This document shows, piece by piece, positions 17,839-26,301 of a stretch of 62,455 nucleotides of DNA. The notes under the pieces are model-generated. The model made no database searches and was not told the origin of the DNA. It saw only the letters and a list, made by a program, of their open reading frames with translations. Origin of the DNA: Mycolicibacterium neoaurum ATCC 25795 (GTDB lineage Bacteria > Actinomycetota > Actinomycetes > Mycobacteriales > Mycobacteriaceae). The position numbers and the translations under genes are program-made. The stretch spans positions 1-62,455 of the forward strand of contig NZ_JMDW01000004.1 in the NCBI RefSeq assembly GCF_000691525.1, read 5' to 3'. The first letter of the stretch is position 1, and every line of letters begins with the position of its first letter.

Positions 17839-20164
17839 GATATGCCCTATCGTAGTCGTCCAGCGGATCGCTGATCGAGTCGCTCAGATTGCTGAAGTAG
17901 ATATTTAAAGCATTTTGATAGCGTCCCGCAGACTCGTCATATACATCGTCGGACGGGATATTCAGTTGCCCGTCACCGTCAGAGTCGAAGGGTGATAGTC
18001 GGGCGATATCCGCGGGATCGCCAATCCCATTCATCATGAAAGCCGTTGCCAGCGCCGACTTCACGCCAACGGTACTCTCGATTGGAGTTTCACCTAGGTT
18101 GGCAGATTCGGGTCGGGGACCGAGAATCGCATCCTTCATAAGCACCGATTCCACTCCAAGCGCCGGGCCCGCGTGCGGCACGCCGCCTGCCAACGCAGCG
18201 AAAGCGTCGTAGTTGCGTGCCATCCGGTCCCAGGCGGCCTGTCGGGCCTTTGTGGCATCGGACTCGATGTCTGAGGTCGACATGAACGCCCCTTCGGCCG
18301 TGATGCCTTTCAACCTCCCGGCGGCTTCCATTGCTGATGAATCCGATAACTGTCCGTGGCTGTCGATCACCGAGTTTGCGTATTCATTGATGTAGGCGGC
18401 TTGGACCTCAGCAGACCGGCTGTCCAGGATGCGGGCGGCGTCCTCGCCGGTGCCGAGGACGCCCATCACATGGACAGCATGGGGGTAGGAAAGGTCAGAG
18501 GAGTTGTCAATGGAGTTCCATCCCGTTGTGCCTTCGGAACTGATGGGTCGACCAGCCATTTCGTCCATGTACGGGCTGATTGCATTTGCCAGACTTGTCG
18601 TCAGCTCCGGGTTCATCTGGCCCAAAGACATGTTTGGCTGGGAGCCTGTGCTGTTGTTCATGAGGATGTTCTCGTTCTTCGGGTCGCCAATGTACGAGGC
18701 GATGGCACTTGCGGTCTGACCCGCTCTTTCGCGAACATCGGGATCAGGCGAAGTCGATGAGTCGTGGATCCAGTCGGTCAGCGTGCGTGCTGATTGTCCG
18801 TCGTCCTGCCACTCATGTGTAAGAACGTCTTGCATGAAGTCCCGATCAGTGGTCAGCATGTCGTGCGAGACCACCGTGTCGCGTCCAGCTGTGTCAAATA
18901 CTCGTTCGACAACCTCGTCGCCCCAGTGCTCCTGAGTTTGGCCGGTAGGGCCTTCCTGGGCCGCGAGCCACTCTTTCGCGTTGGCCATCATTTCGCGATC
19001 GAGCTGGGAACCTTGCTGGAAGCGCGGATCGCCCTCACCAATGATGTCGGCAAGGTTCTTCATATTGTTCGCGGCCGCCTCGCGATGTGGAGCTTCGAGG
19101 TCGGTATGACTGCCTGGGTAGCCAACGGACGGATCCGGCGGGCCCAAGAAGTTGCCACGCTCATTCAGCACGGCTTGGACGCCATCCGGCAAGGCGCCAG
19201 TATCCCCCGGCAGTACACCGTTGTTGGGCAGAGGGACGCCGGGGCCCGACGGAACAATTTGCGCGCCGTCACCATCGTGGCGAGGGTATGTAACGTCCGG
19301 GTCGCTCATCACGTGCATTGCGTTGATGAGAATGTTCTTGTTGTCGCCGAGCCGTTCCCGAGCCGCATTGAGGTCGGCCAAGGACATTGGCTTCATCTGT
19401 GCCTGCATCTGGCCTACGAGTTCGGCTTGAACAGGGGTTAGTGGGTTCTCTTTGCTGTGCGGGCCCAACTGATTTTCGTTTATTGAGTCGAGGATCTTGT
19501 CGACTTTGGCGGCCGCCTCTGGATTACCTTCTTGCACGGCCTGATGTACAAGCTCCTCCATGTCTTCGGGTTTCAGGTCACCGTCCTCGGCCAACGGCTC
19601 CTCGTTGCTCACCAGCTGCACTTCATCATCCCGCTGCTCGGGCTTGTCCTCCTTGCCCGCACCGCCGAACTTCTGGTCCTGCAACGCATCCCACTCGGTG
19701 CCCAGCTTGGTGATGTCACCGGCCACCCGGTTCAATTCGGAATTGGATGTGCTGACGATCCCGGACAGCTCGCCGAGGCCCTTCTGCACGATCGGCAGTA
19801 TCAACTGCTCCCGGTTCTTTCCGGGTGGCACCGATGCCGCGGCGTCGACGACCCACTGGCGCAAGTTGTCGAGATTCTGCCGGCCGGTGGCGACCACGTT
19901 GGCCGACTCGTTGACGTGATTGGCCAACCGCCTGTCCAGTACGGCCAGCTCGCCCAGCACCCGGGCGTGTTCCTTGTTCACCTCGCCGTAGGCGTTGGCG
20001 GCCGTACCTGACCACGCTGACCCCGGTGCGGCGGTCTGCACCGTGGACTGCAGCTGCTGCAACTGTGCGCTCTGGTCGAACTGCTCACCGGTCTGGGGGA
20101 CCCCCGCCCCGAACGTCTGGCGAGCCTTGTCCCACGTCGACAAGAATCCCTCGAGCGCACCCAC
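17822..20164 (-). CDS. EspA/EspE-family type VII secretion effector
   Basis: The 780-residue protein begins MGALEGFLSTWDKARQTFG and contains the ESX-type turn AWSGTAANAY with W51-S-G53, then a long helical hairpin (about 60-165), the organisation of EspA/EspE-like and 'TPR repeat region' proteins of mycobacteria. A strict YxxxD/E is not met after the WSG turn (Tyr59 has Asn at +4). The remaining 600 residues are acidic and mostly helical, with an EF-hand-like loop DSDGDGQLNI starting at 727. The GTG start has GGAG upstream. GC content is below that of the flanking housekeeping genes. It heads the minus-strand island operon. Confidence 0.65.
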   Translation of the reverse strand: MGALEGFLSTWDKARQTFGAGVPQTGEQFDQSAQLQQLQSTVQTAAPGSAWSGTAANAYGEVNKEHARVLGELAVLDRRLANHVNESANVVATGRQNLDNLRQWVVDAAASVPPGKNREQLILPIVQKGLGELSGIVSTSNSELNRVAGDITKLGTEWDALQDQKFGGAGKEDKPEQRDDEVQLVSNEEPLAEDGDLKPEDMEELVHQAVQEGNPEAAAKVDKILDSINENQLGPHSKENPLTPVQAELVGQMQAQMKPMSLADLNAARERLGDNKNILINAMHVMSDPDVTYPRHDGDGAQIVPSGPGVPLPNNGVLPGDTGALPDGVQAVLNERGNFLGPPDPSVGYPGSHTDLEAPHREAAANNMKNLADIIGEGDPRFQQGSQLDREMMANAKEWLAAQEGPTGQTQEHWGDEVVERVFDTAGRDTVVSHDMLTTDRDFMQDVLTHEWQDDGQSARTLTDWIHDSSTSPDPDVRERAGQTASAIASYIGDPKNENILMNNSTGSQPNMSLGQMNPELTTSLANAISPYMDEMAGRPISSEGTTGWNSIDNSSDLSYPHAVHVMGVLGTGEDAARILDSRSAEVQAAYINEYANSVIDSHGQLSDSSAMEAAGRLKGITAEGAFMSTSDIESDATKARQAAWDRMARNYDAFAALAGGVPHAGPALGVESVLMKDAILGPRPESANLGETPIESTVGVKSALATAFMMNGIGDPADIARLSPFDSDGDGQLNIPSDDVYDESAGRYQNALNIYFSNLSDSISDPLDDYDRAYRDVVR

Positions 20165-20294
20165 CTGATCTCCGTCCCCCGATCCAGCCCTTTGAGTCTA
20201 TTTGCCGGACGATGCCAGAAAGTGCACCTGTTTGGGAGAGGCTTGTCGAAACCAAAAAACGGCAAAAGTGACAAAACTTAAGTCGCTACATCGG

Positions 20295-20300
20295 TACCCT
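20295..20300 (+). promoter_or_regulatory. -10 box of the oxidase-subunit operon
   Basis: TACCCT lies 6 nt before the GTG at 20307, identical in sequence and spacing to the lepB promoter at 48315. It favours the GTG at 20307 over the upstream GTG at 20268. Confidence 0.55.
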
Positions 20301-20306
20301 GCCGCT

Positions 20307-21011
20307 GTGGAGCTGACCTTGCAACGCATCGGCGCCTGGTGCGGAACCGTCATGATCCTGCTCTACGGCGCCAGCTTTTCCGGTATAGCCCAACTGTTCC
20401 CGCCGCTGTCGCCGGCCGACTCCGCCGACCAGATCGCCGCCTTCTTCGTCGACCACAAGCTCTGGATCCGGTTCGGTGTGTCGGGCGCACTGCTCAGCGC
20501 CGTTCTGGCACTGCCCTTCCTGGCCGCCATCATCCTGCGGATCCGACGTGCCGAGGGCGGCTGGGGCATGCTGTCGATGACCCAGTTGATGGCCGCAACC
20601 GTATTCGTGCCCGCCCTGCTGTTCCCGCAGTTCTTCCTCGGCGTCGCAGCCTTCCGTCCCGAGGAACGGTCCGCCGAACTCACCCAAGCCCTCAACGATG
20701 TGTTCTGGCTGTGGTTCATCGGCATCGTCGGCACCATCATCATCCAGAACCTCACGCTGGCTGCCGCCGCATTCATCGACAAGGGGGACCCGCCGACCTT
20801 TCCGCGCTGGTACGGCTACCTCAACCTCTGGGTCGCCACGCTCTCACTGCCCGGTTGCGTCGTGGTCGTCTTCAACGATGGCCCGCTGGCCTGGGACGGT
20901 GTCTTCGCCTTCTACATTCCCGGCCTGGTCTTGGTGGTGTGGCTGTTCAGCACCACGGCAGTGATGCTGAAATCGATCAGCGCCGAACAGGGCGCGCGGG
21001 CCCGCGCGTGA
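20307..21011 (+). CDS. Polytopic membrane protein cotranscribed with oxidase subunits
   Basis: The 234-residue protein has about six predicted transmembrane helices separated by short loops (for example TVMILLYGASFSGIAQLF, LSAVLALPFLAAIILRI and IPGLVLVVWLFSTTAVML). I do not recognise a named family. Its 3' end overlaps the following subunit III-like gene by 4 nt, so the product probably acts with the subunit III/IV-like pair in a membrane complex. The start is chosen from the leaderless promoter just upstream. Confidence 0.65.
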   Translation: MELTLQRIGAWCGTVMILLYGASFSGIAQLFPPLSPADSADQIAAFFVDHKLWIRFGVSGALLSAVLALPFLAAIILRIRRAEGGWGMLSMTQLMAATVFVPALLFPQFFLGVAAFRPEERSAELTQALNDVFWLWFIGIVGTIIIQNLTLAAAAFIDKGDPPTFPRWYGYLNLWVATLSLPGCVVVVFNDGPLAWDGVFAFYIPGLVLVVWLFSTTAVMLKSISAEQGARARA

Positions 21012-21589
21012 GCGCCATGGCCGCGCCAATCGTTAACCGGCGCATCCCCGGTGAAAGCGGCACCTGGGTGTTCCTGTTCGGCGACATGCTCGTGTTCGGC
21101 GCTTTCTTCGTCACCTTCCTGGTCGAACGCGCCACGGCGCCGGAGGTGTTCGATGCGGCGCGCACCACCCTGCACATCGGGGTCGGCGTCACCAATACCC
21201 TTGTGCTGCTCACCAGTTCGCTCTGCGTGGTACTGACCATCAACGCGATCCGGGCCAACCAGCACGCCCTGGCGACGAGGGCGGCGGCAGCTGCGATGGT
21301 GCTGGGCCTGACCTTCATCGCGCTCAAGGTCTACGAGTACGTCTCGCTGGGTGCCGCGGGACACGGGCCCGGCGCCAACGATTTCTACCTGTACTACTTC
21401 ATCCTCACCGGCCTGCACCTGTTCCACGTGTGCCTGGGTCTGGGTGCGCTGGCTTTCGTGCTGAGCCAGACCCGCCGACACGACCTGAACGACACCCGCA
21501 CCGCGCTGGTCGAAGGGGCCGCCTGCTTCTGGCACCTGGTCGACCTGCTGTGGATCGTCCTGTTCGCCCTGCTCTATCTGGTCAGCTGA
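21008..21589 (+). CDS. Heme-copper oxidase subunit III-like protein (NorE type)
   Basis: The 193-residue protein has five hydrophobic segments and the subunit III pattern: GESGTWVFLFGDMLVFGAFFV at the N-terminus, a conserved Glu-containing helix VYEYVSL, the HLFHVCLGLGAL helix and a final FWHLVDLLWIVLFALLYL. It is closest to the short NorE/cytochrome c oxidase III-like proteins. No catalytic subunit I gene is in the window. The GTG start overlaps the previous stop by 4 nt and the stop overlaps the next ATG (ATGA). Confidence 0.85.
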   Translation: MSAMAAPIVNRRIPGESGTWVFLFGDMLVFGAFFVTFLVERATAPEVFDAARTTLHIGVGVTNTLVLLTSSLCVVLTINAIRANQHALATRAAAAAMVLGLTFIALKVYEYVSLGAAGHGPGANDFYLYYFILTGLHLFHVCLGLGALAFVLSQTRRHDLNDTRTALVEGAACFWHLVDLLWIVLFALLYLVS

Positions 21590-21858
21590 TGACGGCACTG
21601 AAACTACTCACCAATCGGGCGGGCGCCAGTTGGCTGTTCCTGGTCGCCGCGACCGTGCTGTCCTGGGCGGTCGGTGCCGAGCACGGCACCGGATCACTGG
21701 TGGCGGTGCTGGTGCTCGGCATCGCCGCCATCAAGGTGCGCCTGGTCGGGCTGGACTTCATGGAGTTGCGCCACGCACCGATCGCGCTGCGCGCGGCGTT
21801 CGAGGCGTACTGCGTGGGGCTGTGGGCCCTGTTGTCGGCGCTCTACCTCTGGCTCTAG
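21589..21858 (+). CDS. Oxidase subunit IV-like small membrane protein (NorF type)
   Basis: The 89-residue protein has three hydrophobic helices with the pattern of prokaryotic cytochrome c oxidase subunit IV/NorF, including [20 protein letters not shown] between helices 2 and 3. It overlaps the subunit III-like gene by one base (ATGA) and ends tail to tail with fni, overlapping by 4 nt. Together with the two upstream genes it would form an accessory membrane module; the catalytic partner is unknown. Confidence 0.8.
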   Translation: MTALKLLTNRAGASWLFLVAATVLSWAVGAEHGTGSLVAVLVLGIAAIKVRLVGLDFMELRHAPIALRAAFEAYCVGLWALLSALYLWL

Positions 21859-22883
21859 ACCCTGTCGATCCCGCCGGCGCGCAATGCCGCCAGATCGGGT
21901 GCGCCGCATCCGTGCAAACACACCCGCAGCTCAGCGATGAAACGCCCCAGCCAATCCTCGACCGCGGCGGCGGACTCGATCGCCGGCACCAACAACGGCT
22001 GCGCCACCGCGACCACATCGGCGCCCAGCGCGATCGCCTTGGCCGCATCCATCCCCGTGCGGATGCCACCGGAGGCGACCAGCGGCATCGACGGCAGCGT
22101 AGAACGGACCTCCACCAAGGCCTGAGCGGTCGGAATTCCCCACTCGGCAACATCCGGATCGGTCACCGAGCCGTAGCGCACGAACTGTTCGACGCGTGCC
22201 CACGACGTCCCGCCGGCCCCTGCCACGTCGACGGCGGCCACCCCGATATCGGCCAACCCGCGCGCGGCAACCCCACCGATCCCGTGACCCACCTCTTTGA
22301 CCAGCACCGGATACCCGACCGACGCGATCACCTGCTGCAGTCGGGCCAGCGACCCGGCGAAATCGGTGTCACCCTCGTACTGCATCGCCTCTTGCAGCGG
22401 ATTGGTATGCACCGCCAGCGCGTCGGCGCCCACCGATGCCAGCGCATCGCGCAACGACGGCACCACGTCCACACCCACCTGCGCCAGCCCGATATTGCCG
22501 ATCAGCAGCACATCGGGGGCGATATCGCGCACATGAAAACTGGTGACCGACGCGTCACCGAGCATGATGCGCTGCGAGCCGAGCATCATCCCGACACCGA
22601 GTGACTGTGCGGCCGCGGCCAGATGGCGATTGATGGTGCCCGACAATTCCGAGCCGCCCGTCATGGCGCCGATGAGCACCGGCGCGGCCAGTCGCTCACC
22701 GAGGAACTGCGTGCTCAGGTCGATGCGGGCCAGATCGGTCTGGGTGAGCGCGTTGTAGGGCAGCCGGTAGCGCTCCAACCCCGTGCGCACCGACTGGTAC
22801 TGGACGGCCTCGGATAGGCAGACGTCGATATGCCGACGCTTGCGCACCTGCATGCGGTCGTCGAAGCCGGGGCCGATGCTCAC
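21855..22883 (-). CDS. fni: Type 2 isopentenyl-diphosphate delta-isomerase
   Basis: This FMN- and NADPH-dependent enzyme interconverts isopentenyl and dimethylallyl diphosphate. The 342-residue TIM-barrel protein shows [10 protein letters not shown], the FMN-binding [47 protein letters not shown] and [18 protein letters not shown], all diagnostic of IDI-2. It is unrelated to the type 1 enzyme usually annotated as idi in mycobacteria, and may be an additional or replacement isomerase. The start is a GTG at 22883; the 3' end converges on the subunit IV-like gene. Confidence 0.94.
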   Translation of the reverse strand: MSIGPGFDDRMQVRKRRHIDVCLSEAVQYQSVRTGLERYRLPYNALTQTDLARIDLSTQFLGERLAAPVLIGAMTGGSELSGTINRHLAAAAQSLGVGMMLGSQRIMLGDASVTSFHVRDIAPDVLLIGNIGLAQVGVDVVPSLRDALASVGADALAVHTNPLQEAMQYEGDTDFAGSLARLQQVIASVGYPVLVKEVGHGIGGVAARGLADIGVAAVDVAGAGGTSWARVEQFVRYGSVTDPDVAEWGIPTAQALVEVRSTLPSMPLVASGGIRTGMDAAKAIALGADVVAVAQPLLVPAIESAAAVEDWLGRFIAELRVCLHGCGAPDLAALRAGGIDRV

Positions 22884-22951
22884 CGGATCGACATTGCCAC
22901 ATCCGGACCGACCCGGCGGAGTGCGCCAGGAACCCCGCCGTCGGTCCCTGA

Positions 22952-22957
22952 GACAAT
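22952..22957 (+). promoter_or_regulatory. -10-like box of ftsY
   Basis: GACAAT lies 6 nt before the ftsY GTG (22964). It deviates from TANNNT at the first base but resembles the CACAAT boxes seen before rpsP and rplS. Confidence 0.4.
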
Positions 22958-22963
22958 GACCGG

Positions 22964-24328
22964 GTGTCTGATGCCTTGTGGATCGCGCTCGCGGTCATAG
23001 CCGTACTGGTCGTCGTCGCACTGGTCGTCGGACTGGTGCGCTACCGGAAGCGTCGGATCAGTCTCTCCGCTCCCGAGACCACCACCGAGATCGACAAGTC
23101 GGGTGGTTACAAAGCCTCGACCGGCATCACGTTCAGCTCCTCGACGGCGGCGCCGCCGGTCGAACGGATCGACACCACCGGCCTTCCGGGCGTCGGCGAC
23201 GACGCGGCCGTGCCGCGGGATGCGCCCAAGCGCACGATCTCCGAGGTCACGCTGCCCGAGCCGGCGGTCGAGACTCCTGCCGAGCCGCCGATCGACGAGC
23301 CCGCACCGGCTGACGAGCCCGCAGCCGAGCCCGCACCTGAGCCGGAGCCCGAGCCCGAGCCCGCACCTGAACCTGAGCCGGAGCCGGCCGCGGTCATCGA
23401 ACCCATCGCACCCAGCGAGGGCCGCCTCGAGCGGTTGCGTGGCCGCCTCGCCAAATCGCAGAGCACCCTTGGCCGCGGCGTCCTGGGGCTGCTCGGCGGC
23501 GGCGACCTCGACGAGGACTCCTGGGAGGAGATCGAGGACACCCTGCTGATCGCCGACCTCGGCCCCGTCGTCACCCAGTCGATTCTGGCTTCGCTGCGCG
23601 CCAAGATGGCCAGCGCCTCGGTCCGCACCGAGGCCGACGCCCGCGCGATCTTCAAAGAGGTACTGATCTCCGAATTGCGTCCCGACCTGGACCGTTCCAT
23701 CCGGGCGCTACCGCACCAGGACAAGCCTTCGGTGCTGCTCGTTGTCGGCGTCAATGGCACCGGCAAGACCACCACCGTCGGCAAGCTGGCCCGCGTCCTC
23801 GTGGCCGACGGCCGCCGCGTCGTGCTGGGCGCCGCCGACACCTTCCGTGCCGCCGCCGCCGATCAGCTACAGGCCTGGGCCTCGCGGGTCGGTGCCGATG
23901 TCGTGCGCGGGCCCGAGGGTGCCGACCCCGCCTCGGTGGCCTTCGACGCCGTCGACAAGGGTATTGCGACCGGCGCCGACGTCGTCGTCGTCGACACCGC
24001 GGGCCGGCTGCACACCAAGACCGGTCTGATGGACGAACTCGGCAAGGTCAAGCGTGTGGTGGAGAAGCGGTCCAAGGTCGACGAGGTGCTCCTGGTTCTC
24101 GACGCCACGATCGGCCAGAACAGCCTGCCGCAGGCCAAGGTTTTCGCCGAGGTCGTCGACATCACCGGTGTGGTGCTGACCAAACTGGACGGCACGGCCA
24201 AGGGCGGCATCGTGTTCCGCGTGCAGCAGGAACTCGGCGTCCCGGTCAAGCTGGTCGGTCTCGGTGAGGGACCCGACGATCTGGCCCCATTCGAGCCCTC
24301 GGCTTTCGTCGACGCGCTGCTCGGATAG
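22964..24328 (+). CDS. ftsY: Signal recognition particle receptor FtsY
   Basis: FtsY docks SRP-ribosome complexes at the membrane. The 454-residue protein has an N-terminal membrane helix (about 5-25), an acidic Pro/Glu linker (EPEPEPEP repeats, about 95-145) and the NG GTPase domain with G1 [10 protein letters not shown], the [11 protein letters not shown] insertion, [19 protein letters not shown] and the C-terminal [13 protein letters not shown] true N-terminal membrane helix, instead of only an amphipathic A domain, is typical of actinobacteria. Its partner Ffh is encoded 7 kb downstream. Confidence 0.97.
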   Translation: MSDALWIALAVIAVLVVVALVVGLVRYRKRRISLSAPETTTEIDKSGGYKASTGITFSSSTAAPPVERIDTTGLPGVGDDAAVPRDAPKRTISEVTLPEPAVETPAEPPIDEPAPADEPAAEPAPEPEPEPEPAPEPEPEPAAVIEPIAPSEGRLERLRGRLAKSQSTLGRGVLGLLGGGDLDEDSWEEIEDTLLIADLGPVVTQSILASLRAKMASASVRTEADARAIFKEVLISELRPDLDRSIRALPHQDKPSVLLVVGVNGTGKTTTVGKLARVLVADGRRVVLGAADTFRAAAADQLQAWASRVGADVVRGPEGADPASVAFDAVDKGIATGADVVVVDTAGRLHTKTGLMDELGKVKRVVEKRSKVDEVLLVLDATIGQNSLPQAKVFAEVVDITGVVLTKLDGTAKGGIVFRVQQELGVPVKLVGLGEGPDDLAPFEPSAFVDALLG

Positions 24329-24354
24329 CGCGTGCGCAACCGGGAAACACAGGT

Positions 24355-24391
24355 GTAACAGACAACGGGAATCCGTTCACGCACGCGAAAC
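24355..24391 (+). promoter_or_regulatory. Candidate GlnR operator upstream of amt
   Basis: GTAAC (24355-24359) and, 21 bases later, TTCAC-n6-GAAAC (24376-24391) resemble the paired half-sites (GTNAC-n6-GNAAC, repeated every 22 bp) bound by the actinobacterial nitrogen regulator GlnR. The second site is close to consensus, the first is degenerate on its right half. The element is about 90 nt upstream of the amt start, in front of the amt-glnB-glnD operon, a known GlnR target in mycobacteria. Confidence 0.6.
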
Positions 24392-24479
24392 ATCGGTGAA
24401 CCACCGATGAAACGAGGGCAAAAGAGTCTCTTCGGGAGGCCGATTACAGCGGCGCATTTCCCAAGGAGGTTCATACAAA

Positions 24480-25850
24480 GTGGTTCCTGGCTTGCACGAT
24501 GTGGCCCTGGCCATACCCGACGAAAATTTCCTGCCGTTCGGCCCCGGAGGCCTGGACTCCGGCAACACGGCATGGGTGCTCGCATCCGCCGCCCTGGTGC
24601 TGTTCATGACCCCGGGCCTGGCGTTCTTCTACGGAGGTCTGTCCCGGCAGAAGTCCGTGCTGAACATGATGATGATGTCTTTCGGTTCGCTCGGCTTGGT
24701 CAGCGTCATCTACGTGCTGTGGGGCTACTCGATGTCCTTCGCCTCCGCGCACACCGGCGAGACGCCCGGCCTGTTCTTCGATAACCCGTTCTCGCTCTTC
24801 GGGGTCAACCAGTTGACCGAGGTGCGCGAGATCAACGGCGCCGAGTCCTACGTTCTCGGTGGCTTCGGCACCGTCCCCGCCATCGTCTGGGTCGCCTTCC
24901 AGCTGACCTTCGCCGTCATCACCGTCGCCCTGATCAGCGGAGCGGTCGCCGAGCGCATGAAGTTCGGCACCTGGCTGGCCTTCGGTGGTCTGTGGGTCAC
25001 CTTCGTGTATTTCCCGCTGTCGCACATGGTCTGGGGTGGCGGTCTGCTCTCCGGTAGCGATCAGGGCCTGGCGGCCAAGCTGTTCGGTGTCGACGAGGAA
25101 GGCGCGGCCAACGTCGCACCGATCGACTTCGCCGGTGGCACCGTGGTGCATATCAACGCCGGTATGGCGGCGCTGGTGCTCGCCATCCTGCTGGGCAAGC
25201 GGACCGGTTTCGGCAAGACCGCATTCCGTCCGCACAACATCCCGTTCGTGATGCTCGGCGCGGCCATCCTGTGGTTCGGCTGGTTCGGCTTCAACGTCGG
25301 TTCCGAGGGTGGTGCCGATATGGTCGCCGGCCTCGTGTGGGTCAACACCACCGCCGCCACCGCGGCCGCGATGCTCGGCTGGTTGCTCGTGGAGCGTCTG
25401 CGTGACGGGCATGCCACCAGCGTCGGCGCCGCCTCCGGTGTGGTCGCCGGTCTGGTCGCCATCACCCCGGCCTGCGGCAATCTGACCCCGGTCTGGTCAC
25501 TGGTCGTCGGTGCGATCGCGGGCATCCTGTCGGCCCTGGCAATCGGGCTGAAGTACAAGTTCGGCTATGACGACTCGCTCGACGTCGTCGGCGTCCACCT
25601 GATCGCCGGCCTCTGGGGCACCGTGTCGCTGGGCTTCTTCGCCACCGAAACCGGGCTTTTCGTCGGCGGTGACTACAAGCAGTTGGTGGTCCAGGTCGTG
25701 ATCGCAGGTGTGGCACTGCTGTTCACCGCGGTGCTGACGACGATCATCGCCTTCGTGGTCAAGCCACTAGGCTGGCGAGTCAGTCAAGAGGAAGAGGCCA
25801 CCGGCATCGACGAGACCGAGCACGCAGAAACCGCTTATGAACTCGCATGA
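24480..25850 (+). CDS. amt: Ammonium transporter
   Basis: Amt forms a membrane trimer that conducts ammonia derived from ammonium. The 456-residue protein has the 11-helix Amt pattern with SVLNMMMMSFGSLGLVSV, the first pore His in PLSHMVWGGG, AGGTVVHINAGMAALVLA, the region AAILWFGWFGFNVGSE, and the second pore His in VGVHLIAGLWGT. The GTG start has a strong AAGGAGG ribosome site 10 nt upstream. It precedes glnB by 39 nt; the PII protein GlnB normally plugs Amt when nitrogen is abundant. Confidence 0.97.
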   Translation: MVPGLHDVALAIPDENFLPFGPGGLDSGNTAWVLASAALVLFMTPGLAFFYGGLSRQKSVLNMMMMSFGSLGLVSVIYVLWGYSMSFASAHTGETPGLFFDNPFSLFGVNQLTEVREINGAESYVLGGFGTVPAIVWVAFQLTFAVITVALISGAVAERMKFGTWLAFGGLWVTFVYFPLSHMVWGGGLLSGSDQGLAAKLFGVDEEGAANVAPIDFAGGTVVHINAGMAALVLAILLGKRTGFGKTAFRPHNIPFVMLGAAILWFGWFGFNVGSEGGADMVAGLVWVNTTAATAAAMLGWLLVERLRDGHATSVGAASGVVAGLVAITPACGNLTPVWSLVVGAIAGILSALAIGLKYKFGYDDSLDVVGVHLIAGLWGTVSLGFFATETGLFVGGDYKQLVVQVVIAGVALLFTAVLTTIIAFVVKPLGWRVSQEEEATGIDETEHAETAYELA

Positions 25851-26228
<378 letters not shown>

Positions 26229-26301
26229 TCATCCGGTGATGGAGGTCGTTTCCCGGCCATGTACGCAAGACCGTTCAACGTAGGGCCGGGGGAGGACCGA
26301 A

